DNA from: Cyanobacteria bacterium HKST-UBA02
GTDB lineage: Bacteria; Cyanobacteriota; Vampirovibrionia; Obscuribacterales; Obscuribacteraceae
Direction: 5' to 3'
Assembly: GCA_020431945.1 (NCBI GenBank)
Contig: JAGQHH010000117.1
Coordinates: forward strand, 1-13,613
DNA: 13,613 nt
A program made the position numbers and the translations under genes. The notes under the pieces were generated by a model. The model was not told the DNA's origin. It was given only the letters and a program-made list of their open reading frames with translations, and did no database searches. Positions 6,876 through 12,949 of this stretch are shown here, piece by piece; positions within the stretch are counted from its first letter, which is position 1, and each line of letters opens with the position of its first letter.

Positions 6876-8702
6876 ATGTTTAGCGGCAGAGCTCCTGTAC
6901 ATCTAGGCTGGTCGAACATGTTCGACCCGAACAAGCCCCGGGTCGAAAAGCCCGTGGACTGGCGCCGCATCGGGGTGCTCTTCCGTCCATACTGGAAAGC
7001 CGAGCTCCAGGTCCTGGTCTGTGTCCTGATCATGTCTGTGCTCGGTCTCCTGCCGCCCTTGCTAGTCATGTGGCTGATTGACAAGGCGATTCCCGGAGCG
7101 GACATGAACCTGGTCCTGATCCTGGTGGGAGCCATGATCGGCTCGGCCTTGCTGGCGGCAACGGTGGGGGTCTATCAGGGCTATCTCAATGCCATGGTGG
7201 GGGAAGGCATCATGCGGGACCTCCGCTCCACCATGATGACCCACATGCACCGGATGTCCCTGGACTTTTTCACCAGTACCAAAACCGGCGAGATCATGAA
7301 TCGTGTCTCCAACGATGTGGACAGTATCAATGGTCTGGTTTCGGGCACACTGGTTTCGATTGTCACCAACCTTTTTACCATCGCCACCACTCTCTTTGCC
7401 GTCATTGTTCTGGACTGGCGGTTAGCCATAGTGTCGGTGCTGGTGATTCCTTTCATGGTCTTTCCGATGTGGCCCGTGGGCCGGCGGCTATTCGAGACCC
7501 GCAAGATCACCCGGGAGAAACGAGACGAGATCCATGCCATCGAGCAAGAGACTCTTTCGGTATCAGGGATAGTGCTGCTCAAATCTTTCGTGCGCGAGGA
7601 CTATGAGAAAGAGCGCTTTCATAATCTGAGCACCGATCTGATGAAGATGGAGATCCGTCTTGCCATGATCGGGCGCTGGTTCATGGCCTCCATCGCTGCC
7701 ATGGTCACCATCGGTCCGGCGCTGATATGGCTCACCGGCGGTTATCTCGCCATCAATCACGGCATGACCGTGGGAATGGTGGTCTCTTTCGTGGCCCTGC
7801 TCGGTCGGCTCTATGCGCCCTGTGCCGCTCTGGCCGGAGTCCAGACCCAGATCGTCAGCGCCCTTGCTGTGTTCGAGCGAATCTTCGACTATCTCGATAT
7901 GAAAGGCGAAGACTATTCGGAGGAGAATTCGTCAGACGCCGAGGCGCTGCCGGAAGTCTCCGGGCGAGTGGCTTTCGAGAACGTCTCTTTCTCCTACCCG
8001 GAAAGAGACGAAGCTCTCAAAGATATTTCTTTCGTTGTAGAGCCGGGCAAAATGGCGGCCTTCGTCGGTCCCTCCGGGGCCGGCAAAACAACCATCAGCT
8101 TGCTTGTCCCCCGCTTCTACGAGCCCCAGAAAGGCACCATCACCCTGGACGGCAGAGACACCCGCACCATAGGCTTGAAGCAATTGCGCAAGCATATCGG
8201 AGTGGTCACCCAGGAGACCTATCTATTTCATGACACGATCTCGAGCAACCTGCGCTACGCCAGACCCGACGCCACCGAAGCCGATATCATAGCGGCCACG
8301 AAAGCTGCCAATATCCATGCCATGATCGAGACTCTCCCTGACGGCTATGAGACCATCGTCGGGGAGCGCGGTCACAAGCTCTCCGGAGGCGAGCGCCAGC
8401 GTCTGGCCATCGCCCGGGTGCTTCTCAAAGACCCGCGCATTCTCATCCTCGATGAGGCGACGAGCTCGCTCGATTCGCAGAACGAAGCCTTGATTCAAGA
8501 AGCCCTTCTCGACCTGATGAAAGGACGCACCAGTCTGGTCATCGCTCATCGCCTCTCGACGGTGCTCTCCGCCGACATAATCTTTGTCGTGGAAGGCGGG
8601 CGTATCATCGACTCGGGCCAGCACGCCGACCTGCTCTCCCGGGGCGGGCTCTATGCGAAGCTCTACCGGCAGCAATTCCACGAAGTCGCCGAGAGTGTCT
8701 AA
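6876..8702 (+). CDS. Type I ABC exporter, fused transmembrane and ATPase domains (MsbA/BmrA-like)
   Basis: A 608-residue half-transporter that should dimerise in the inner membrane and export a lipid, drug or peptide. The N-terminal half has six hydrophobic segments, beginning near residue 47 (VLVCVLIMSVLGLLPPLLVMW), with the coupling-region motif FFTSTKTGEIMNRVSND. The ATPase half has an A-loop at FSYPERDEALKD, Walker A GPSGAGKTT (398-406, Lys404), Q-loop VVTQETYLF, signature LSGGERQ (502-508), Walker B ILILDEATSSLD with catalytic Glu527, and His558 in IAHRLST. All ATP-binding residues are intact. There is no peptidase domain, so it is not a PCAT-type bacteriocin exporter. Substrate cannot be told. 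The start is uncertain: neither ATG 6876 nor ATG 6918 (residue 15) has a good ribosome site, and the family-like sequence begins after Met15. ATG 6918 lies at the centre of an 18-bp palindrome. Confidence 0.95.
   Translation: MFSGRAPVHLGWSNMFDPNKPRVEKPVDWRRIGVLFRPYWKAELQVLVCVLIMSVLGLLPPLLVMWLIDKAIPGADMNLVLILVGAMIGSALLAATVGVYQGYLNAMVGEGIMRDLRSTMMTHMHRMSLDFFTSTKTGEIMNRVSNDVDSINGLVSGTLVSIVTNLFTIATTLFAVIVLDWRLAIVSVLVIPFMVFPMWPVGRRLFETRKITREKRDEIHAIEQETLSVSGIVLLKSFVREDYEKERFHNLSTDLMKMEIRLAMIGRWFMASIAAMVTIGPALIWLTGGYLAINHGMTVGMVVSFVALLGRLYAPCAALAGVQTQIVSALAVFERIFDYLDMKGEDYSEENSSDAEALPEVSGRVAFENVSFSYPERDEALKDISFVVEPGKMAAFVGPSGAGKTTISLLVPRFYEPQKGTITLDGRDTRTIGLKQLRKHIGVVTQETYLFHDTISSNLRYARPDATEADIIAATKAANIHAMIETLPDGYETIVGERGHKLSGGERQRLAIARVLLKDPRILILDEATSSLDSQNEALIQEALLDLMKGRTSLVIAHRLSTVLSADIIFVVEGGRIIDSGQHADLLSRGGLYAKLYRQQFHEVAESV
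6910..6927. repeat. 18-bp perfect palindrome over the alternative start codon of the ABC exporter
   Basis: GGTCGAACATGTTCGACC is its own reverse complement. As DNA it looks like an operator. As RNA it folds into a seven-base-pair stem with a CAUG loop, which puts the ATG at 6918-6920 in the loop. It is the longest perfect dyad I noticed in the window. Confidence 0.6.
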
Positions 8703-8712
8703 ATGCATTTTT

Positions 8713-8774
8713 TTTTCATGGTCGCTCTCGCGTGTCATAATCCTAATTAAGGTGGTGACCATGCATCGACCATG
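8713..8774 (+). promoter_or_regulatory. Candidate promoter and operator of the HigA-like gene
   Basis: TTTTCA (8713-8718) and CATAAT (8736-8741) are 17 bp apart and could be -35 and -10 boxes. An inverted repeat surrounds them: CATGGTCG at 8717-8724 and CGACCATG at 8767-8774. A second GACCATG half-site (8757-8763) lies 11 bp, about one helical turn, before the one at 8768-8774, and a GGTGACC dyad occurs at 8754-8760. HigA-type antitoxins repress their own promoters through such dyads, so this fits autoregulation. The boxes and half-sites are directly visible. The function is inferred. Confidence 0.4.
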
Positions 8775-8798
8775 ATGTAGCCTGAGAGGATTTTAGGG

Positions 8799-9140
8799 AT
8801 GTCGAAGTCACGGACTATCATTGAGTTAAAGGAAGGAGATAAGCTCCCGCCGATTCACCCGGGTGAAATCCTGCGAACCGAATTTCTGGAGCCTCTAAAT
8901 TTGAGTGCGACTAAGTTGGCTACTTTGATGAGTGTGCCAGCTACGCGCATAACGGCGATTATCAGTAACAAAGAAAAGAGAGCCATAACGGCTGATACTG
9001 CTATTCGACTCGCATGCGTTTTCAAGACGTCGGCGGAATTTTGGCTCGCGCTGCAGGCCAATTATGAGGTCGCGGAGTTCGACTTTACAGGCATGACGGA
9101 CAAGATCAGAAACGAGGTCAGAGAACTCTCGAAGGCTTGA
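8799..9140 (+). CDS. higA: HigA family antitoxin (HTH, XRE-type), apparently without a toxin partner
   Basis: A 113-residue DNA-binding antitoxin. It carries the family signature PPIHPGEILRTEFLEPL (residues 17-33), a helix-turn-helix with LSATKLATLMSVPATRITAI, and the closing motif TSAEFWLALQANYE, all typical of HigA/VapI proteins. Such proteins normally neutralise a RelE-like HigB mRNA interferase and repress the shared promoter. The ATG is preceded by GAGAGGA at eight bases, a good ribosome site. A higB gene would usually lie directly upstream, but the 96-bp gap after the ABC exporter holds none, and the next gene downstream faces it and does not look RelE-like. Hand counts over four 60-base lines give about 50% GC, lower than the neighbouring exporter (one line about 65%), which suggests it was acquired. 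It could now be a plain transcription regulator. Confidence 0.88.
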   Translation: MSKSRTIIELKEGDKLPPIHPGEILRTEFLEPLNLSATKLATLMSVPATRITAIISNKEKRAITADTAIRLACVFKTSAEFWLALQANYEVAEFDFTGMTDKIRNEVRELSKA

Positions 9141-9154
9141 CTTGTGTCACTCCC

Positions 9155-9949
9155 TTAGATCTCCATTCCATCGGAGATTCTGAAGCGGTGGCCGCACGAT
9201 GAACATTCTACCTGCGATCGAAAGCCCAGGATTATTGATGAAAGTGACTCATCGCCCAGAGTTGATGCAAGGGCTGCTGCAATCTGGACAACATATTCGG
9301 AAGACCACTGATCTTCAGGAGTCTCTTGAATCAGGCGGAGACCGTCCTCGAGGTCTTTCGCAAGGGCTCTGTCTGTATCGGGAGATGAGTCAAGTCTTTC
9401 CAGGTTGACGTAGTCACCCGATTCGCATTCTTGACACTCTACATCAACGTCAAAGTCTCCTCCAACAAATTTATCAAGGTAGCAGATAACCGGCGCGGCT
9501 CCGAATCTAAGGACAAGAAGCGCTTGAATCAAGTACGGAAGAGGGTATCTATCAAGCATGTCGTGATCGACTGCGTCGCGCACGATTCTCATCGAGATTC
9601 CCTTCATCTTGCTCATTGCAGTATCGAATGGCTCAATGAAATCGGCAGGCACAGGGCCGCCGTCCAGTTTTCCAAAGGCACAGACCGTCCCAATGAATAT
9701 GAGTATCTCGAGCTGGTTTCTAAGACTCCCTCTTTCGGCAACTGCTACCATGTGCGGTATTGCGGCATATGTAGCTGGATAGATGCTGTATTGATGGCAG
9801 AGAGAGCTCCAGATCCCTTGCCAGCAAGACTCGCCTTTCTCGGCGTCAGACTCGTCGGAATCTATTGCCCTGAGAAGACCTGGAATATCACCGGCTGGAC
9901 CGTAGGCATGGCGTATCTCTTTCCACCTGGGGCTATCTAGGGGGATCAA
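9155..9949 (-). CDS. HEAT-like helical protein with two CxxC pairs (possible immunity-type protein)
   Basis: A 264-residue soluble protein. The N-terminus (LDSPRWKEIRHAYGPAGDIP, then WQGIWSSLCHQYSIYPATYAAIPHMV at 43-68) recalls a widespread family of helical, HEAT-like proteins often found near polymorphic toxin loci, where immunity roles have been suggested. I make this match from memory only. Two CxxC pairs, ECQEC (171-175) and ECSSC (248-252), could form a zinc-binding site. The second is followed by GHRFRISD, much like the start of a zinc ribbon. The start codon is TTG (9947-9949): it is the first possible start after an in-frame TGA and has GGAG seven bases upstream. It faces higA with only 14 bp between stops and follows the SIMPL gene by 78 bp on the same strand. 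No toxin is recognisable in the window, so its function is open. Confidence 0.75.
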   Translation of the reverse strand: MIPLDSPRWKEIRHAYGPAGDIPGLLRAIDSDESDAEKGESCWQGIWSSLCHQYSIYPATYAAIPHMVAVAERGSLRNQLEILIFIGTVCAFGKLDGGPVPADFIEPFDTAMSKMKGISMRIVRDAVDHDMLDRYPLPYLIQALLVLRFGAAPVICYLDKFVGGDFDVDVECQECESGDYVNLERLDSSPDTDRALAKDLEDGLRLIQETPEDQWSSEYVVQIAAALASTLGDESLSSIILGFRSQVECSSCGHRFRISDGMEI

Positions 9950-10027
9950 TTCGGCTCTCCGGGTGCTTCAATGCGTCATCGACATTATCGGGCTTCGATA
10001 GTGAACTCAGTTATGACTCATTTAGAC

Positions 10028-10810
10028 TCATTTGTCTTCGAGCTCGAAGGTGGCGTTGACTCGGGCTTTCACCGGAATCTGACCGAGGGCGATGCCGTCT
10101 GAAGCTTCCATGTCGCCGGGTTGCTGGAAGGAGACATTGTTGCTGAGGTTTGGAAAGAAAGAATAGCCGCCGCTGCTTGTCGAGTCCTCGGAGACCCATA
10201 CGGCTTTGCCTACTTTCATGCCCAGCTCGTTAGCCAGGAGAGAGGCCTTTTCTTGGGCGGCTTTGAGAGCCATCTGTCTTGCTTTGTCGGCATGTTCTCT
10301 GAGATTCGACCGCTCGAAGGATACTTTGCTGATGGAGTTCACTCCCAGAGAGATGAGATCCTCGATGAGAGGACCGATTGCCTTGGGATCCTCCAGTTTC
10401 ATGGAGATTCGCTTGCTCACATGAAATGCTTCGATTACTTTGTCGCCCTTATGGAAAGAGTTGGAGCGGTCATATTCGGGATGAACCGATATATAGTCTG
10501 TTTGCACCGTACCGGCGGGCAGCTTGTATTTTTTCGCCAGCCCGAGAACGGCTTCCACCACTTTGCCATTTCTGGCGTAGGCGCTGGCCAGGTTCTTGTC
10601 GTAGGTTTCTACACCGGCGACCACGGTGAATCGATCGGGATTCACATAGACCGTTGCCTGGCCTTCGGTCGAGACGGTTCGTCGGTCGTCGCCTGTGCAG
10701 GCGCCTCTGGTATTGACCCGCACAGCCTGGGCCGGAGGCAGCGCTGCGAGTTGAGAAAGAACTAGAATAAGTGCTGCAAGAGCCAGGCGGACGGGTCTTT
10801 TCGATTTCAT
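10028..10810 (-). CDS. Periplasmic SIMPL domain (DUF541) protein
   Basis: A 260-residue exported protein of the SIMPL/DUF541 family (relatives include Brucella BP26 and E. coli YggE), envelope proteins of poorly known biochemistry linked to stress resistance and sometimes forming ring oligomers. The signal peptide is MKSKRPVRLALAALILVLSQ and onward, with cleavage after AQA near residue 29. The domain starts at VSTEGQATVYVNPDRFTVVA and runs to the end, including the long helix YARNGKVVEAVLGLAKKY, the strand TDYISVHPEYD and the C-terminal IPVKARVNATFEL. I chose the ATG at 10808-10810 because GGAG lies six bases upstream. The more upstream ATG at 10837 would put nine residues before the signal peptide and has no ribosome site. 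It diverges from the interrupted gene at 10883, and a TTAGCAC dyad lies between the two. Confidence 0.9.
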   Translation of the reverse strand: MKSKRPVRLALAALILVLSQLAALPPAQAVRVNTRGACTGDDRRTVSTEGQATVYVNPDRFTVVAGVETYDKNLASAYARNGKVVEAVLGLAKKYKLPAGTVQTDYISVHPEYDRSNSFHKGDKVIEAFHVSKRISMKLEDPKAIGPLIEDLISLGVNSISKVSFERSNLREHADKARQMALKAAQEKASLLANELGMKVGKAVWVSEDSTSSGGYSFFPNLSNNVSFQQPGDMEASDGIALGQIPVKARVNATFELEDK

Positions 10811-10843
10811 TTGCAACTCCTGAGCTAGGGTTAGCATCAGATC

Positions 10844-10859
10844 TTAGCACTGGTGCTAA
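10844..10859. promoter_or_regulatory. Inverted repeat TTAGCAC-TG-GTGCTAA between divergent genes, candidate operator
   Basis: Seven-base arms with a two-base centre lie between the SIMPL gene and the candidate selenoprotein gene, 24 bp before the latter's ATG. A further partial half-site, TTAGCA, lies at 10831-10836. The arms equal the outer bases of the CIRCE half-sites bound by HrcA (TTAGCACTC and GAGTGCTAA), but CIRCE needs nine bases between full half-sites, so this is not a normal CIRCE. It is placed to control both genes. Confidence 0.45.
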
Positions 10860-10882
10860 ATTGGTAATCAGGGGGAGTGTAA

Positions 10883-11266
10883 ATGAGCTACAAAATGGAC
10901 ATCGAGGCATTGAGAACGGAACATCCGGATCTGGCTGAATTTTTTAGCGGGGTGAATACCCTCGAGAAGGTTTTCGAATGGGTCCGGCACAATCCGGACA
11001 AAGCCGGAGAGATCGAGCTCATACCTCAGGACGAGTTCAGCCATGACATGATCGTCGAGCTCACGGACAGACCGGGCTGGCTGGTTGCAGGCGTCACCTG
11101 ACTCGGCCGGCTGACGGCGGTCGCCGTCTTTGCCGACAGGCCCGATGCAAGAGTGCTTCTCGACTGGCGCCTGGCTTCTGGATGGAAACCTACTCCCTCC
11201 GAGCTGGTGGATGGCGAGAAAATCCTCGGCTACGCTGCCTGTCTTGTATCGCAAGAATCTGAATAA
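10883..11266 (+). CDS. Candidate small selenoprotein, in-frame TGA at codon 73 (or gene with a nonsense mutation)
   Basis: The frame starts at an ATG with a strong GGGGGAG ribosome site five bases upstream. It reads 72 codons, meets TGA at 11099-11101, then continues in the same frame for 54 codons to TAA at 11264-11266, giving 127 residues if the TGA is read. The part after the TGA looks as protein-like as the part before it: LGRLTAVAVFADRPDARV, then WRLASGWKPTPSELVDG and GYAACLV. The gene is intact apart from the TGA, with no frameshift. A SECIS-like stem-loop begins right after the TGA, and the base following it is C, a weak termination context. Residue 73 would be selenocysteine in WLVAGVT-U-LGRL. 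The only Cys is 120, and there is no CxxU motif. I do not recognise the family. Other genes here end in TGA, so a changed genetic code is excluded. A recent CGA-to-TGA or similar mutation remains possible. Confidence 0.6.
11102..11137 (+). promoter_or_regulatory. SECIS-like stem-loop directly downstream of the in-frame TGA
   Basis: The apical hairpin is GACGGC (11113-11118), loop GGTC (11119-11122), GCCGTC (11123-11128): six perfect pairs. The loop begins 18 nt after the TGA. An outer stem TCGGC (11103-11107) pairs with GCCGA (11132-11136) across an internal loop containing unpaired T residues. E. coli fdhF, as I recall it, also presents GGUC in a small apical loop, 19 nt after its UGA, where the G and U are read by SelB, and has an outer stem and a bulged U. 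The match in loop sequence and distance is the main evidence. A folding program and SECIS search would test it. Confidence 0.6.
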
Positions 11267-11294
11267 CGCAAGAGTCTCAGTAGAGCAATAGAAT

Positions 11295-11327
11295 AAGAAG
11301 GGTGATGCTAAGTGCATCACCCTTCTT
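11295..11327. terminator. Bidirectional hairpin terminator between convergent genes
   Basis: A perfect 14-bp stem (AAGAAGGGTGATGC with GCATCACCCTTCTT) closes a five-base loop TAAGT. On the plus strand it ends in a T-rich CTTCTTTCT, 28 bases after the TAA of the candidate selenoprotein gene. On the minus strand it begins one base after the stop of the second ABC-2 permease and is followed by ATTCTATT. It probably ends both transcripts. Its position after the TAA at 11266, not the TGA at 11101, fits a transcription unit that includes the downstream part of the interrupted gene. Confidence 0.85.
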
Positions 11328-11328
11328 T

Positions 11329-12126
11329 CTAGCCTCTCATGGCTACCATATTGCCTGACTCGTAGCGTCTCAAGCCGTGGTGGAAAACCACGATGGAGAC
11401 GGCCAGAACCAGCAACGCTCCCAGGAGACTGTACCAGGCATCGACCAGGGACATTTTCCTGAGCGCTTCCACCGGATAGCCGCTGACGAATGCCGCCGGG
11501 ATCACGGTGAAGAGGAGGAGCCGCACTTTGCCGTCGAACAGGTCGAGGGGATAAGTGCTGAAGGCTATCAGCGCGTTGCGCCAGCTCTCGCTCAAGGTTT
11601 CGGAGTTGCCCAGGTAGAAGCTGAGGCTTCCGGAGAGCACGCTGAATCCCAGAAAGAGCACCGCCACGCTCATGGTCAGTACGGTGAACAGAAGCAGATG
11701 CGGCCAGTCGGGCCGCAAAAACAATATGTAAACCGCATAGCCGAAGAGCGCATCACCGAGAGAGCTGGCGCTCATTTTACCGAGCACCAGGTGCGGTAGC
11801 AGGGCTCTGGGGTAGAGCAGCCAGACATCAAGGCCTCCCACGGCGATGATCCGTGCCAGCTCCAGGGTATTGCCGAAGAGGCAGTGAGCGATGCCGAAAC
11901 CTGCGGCGGTCACCGCCCACAATGTCGCCACGTCTGCCGAGGTCCAGCCCGGCACTACCGGATAATGATCGAAGACCATCACGAAGTAGGCAAGCCAGAT
12001 GCAGTCGTTGACGAACATCGCCGTCACCTGGCAGATGAAAGCGCCCCGGTACTCGAGCTTGGCTTTGAGATTGAAGCCGAAATAGCTGTAAGCCAGATCG
12101 AGATAGTTTGCCAGTTTTTTCCACAT
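11329..12126 (-). CDS. ABC-2 type transporter permease (COG3694-like), second permease of the operon
   Basis: A 265-residue inner-membrane protein with about six hydrophobic segments, for example ICQVTAMFVNDCIWLAYFVMV near the N-terminus and SLLGALLVLAVSIVVFHHGL at the C-terminus. Motifs such as ARIIAVGGLDVWLLYPRALLP and the family-like FSTYPLDLFDG, followed by the FTVIPAAFVSGYPVEAL loop, are typical of the COG3694 permease that pairs with a COG4587 permease and a COG4586 ATPase. I start it at the ATG of 12124-12126, because GGAGGA (complement of 12134-12139) lies seven bases upstream. The alternative ATG at 12141 lies upstream of that site. The ribosome site is inside the end of the preceding permease gene, so the two are translationally coupled. 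Substrate is unknown. The terminator follows immediately. Confidence 0.9.
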   Translation of the reverse strand: MWKKLANYLDLAYSYFGFNLKAKLEYRGAFICQVTAMFVNDCIWLAYFVMVFDHYPVVPGWTSADVATLWAVTAAGFGIAHCLFGNTLELARIIAVGGLDVWLLYPRALLPHLVLGKMSASSLGDALFGYAVYILFLRPDWPHLLLFTVLTMSVAVLFLGFSVLSGSLSFYLGNSETLSESWRNALIAFSTYPLDLFDGKVRLLLFTVIPAAFVSGYPVEALRKMSLVDAWYSLLGALLVLAVSIVVFHHGLRRYESGNMVAMRG

Positions 12127-12130
12127 CACT

Positions 12131-12928
12131 CTATCCTCCATTTAGAGCTATGCGATTGAGAGCCAATCGATAGACCAGGGCAACCGCCGTACCCATCACC
12201 ACCACCCAGAAGAGCTGGTGCCAGAGAAGCGATACCAGAGAAACCCAGTCCGGGTGGACGAGAAGCCTGGCGGGACCGCAGACTATATAGCCGAACGGTA
12301 GCGCTTTCAGTATCGCTTGCACGGGCTCCGGAAAGAGCTCCAGGGGCATGAGCATGCCGCCTGCTATCATCGTCAGACGTGAATAGATGAGCATCAGCCC
12401 GGTGGTGTCCTCGAGCCAGAAGGCTCCAAGCCCGATGAGCATATAGCCGAGAAAGTCGAGGACGAAAGCCATGGGAAGGGCAAGTAGAACCATCATGGCT
12501 CCGGTCCCGAAATTCGATGGCGGTCCGCCCAGCACCCAGGCGATGGCCACAGCCACCAGGGCGGTGCTGGCGAATTTCACCGTTTGCTCGCCGAAATTGC
12601 TCGCCAGGCGGTAGAGCGGATAGGAGAGCGGTCTCACAAGCTGGACGGCAATCGCTCCGGTGCGGACGTCTTCATCGATGAGTGCCGTCACCCGCGGTGA
12701 GGACATCATGATGCACTCGGTCAATGCCAGATACCAGATGATCTCATCGAGGCTGTAACCGGCGAATCGATCTTGTCCGGCATTGGCGAAGGCGGCTTTC
12801 CACACGCACATGAAGATGAAGAGTATGATCGAGAGGAACATCAGCCTCCCTCCGACTTCGCCGGCGTAGGCGAAGTTGGAGCGGGCCGATATCCAGGCCA
12901 GCGCTGCGTATTTTCTCAAGAAGCTCAT
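12131..12928 (-). CDS. ABC-2 type transporter permease (COG4587-like), first permease of the operon
   Basis: A 265-residue inner-membrane protein with about six membrane segments (for example LMFLSIILFIFMCVWKAAF at 29-47 and ALPMAFVLDFLGYMLIGLGAF near 150-170). Conserved-looking features are YLALTECIMMSSPRV, the cytoplasmic stretch IDEDVRTGAIAVQLVRPLSYPLYRLA, which resembles the coupling region of this permease class, and the MLMPLELFPEPVQAILKALPF loop. It would form a heterodimeric channel with the next gene product, driven by the ATPase encoded 21 bp upstream. The ATG has GGAGGT nine bases upstream. Its 3' end carries the ribosome site of the following permease gene, which starts four bases after its stop. 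Confidence 0.9.
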   Translation of the reverse strand: MSFLRKYAALAWISARSNFAYAGEVGGRLMFLSIILFIFMCVWKAAFANAGQDRFAGYSLDEIIWYLALTECIMMSSPRVTALIDEDVRTGAIAVQLVRPLSYPLYRLASNFGEQTVKFASTALVAVAIAWVLGGPPSNFGTGAMMVLLALPMAFVLDFLGYMLIGLGAFWLEDTTGLMLIYSRLTMIAGGMLMPLELFPEPVQAILKALPFGYIVCGPARLLVHPDWVSLVSLLWHQLFWVVVMGTAVALVYRLALNRIALNGG

Positions 12929-12949
12929 GATCTTTTACCTCCTCTGGCT

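Noticed and set aside
8703..8716. Run of nine T after the ABC exporter stop, considered as a terminator
   Set aside because: No stable GC-rich stem precedes the T run. Only the short AAATGCATTT dyad overlaps it.
10844..10859. CIRCE element for HrcA
   Set aside because: The arms match in part, but the nine-base spacer and the full TTAGCACTC half-sites are missing, and no chaperone gene is adjacent.
10868..11320. 150-codon minus-strand ORF opposite the TGA-interrupted gene
   Set aside because: It runs through the terminator hairpin and has no domain. The plus strand has a strong ribosome site and a protein-like composition on both sides of the TGA.
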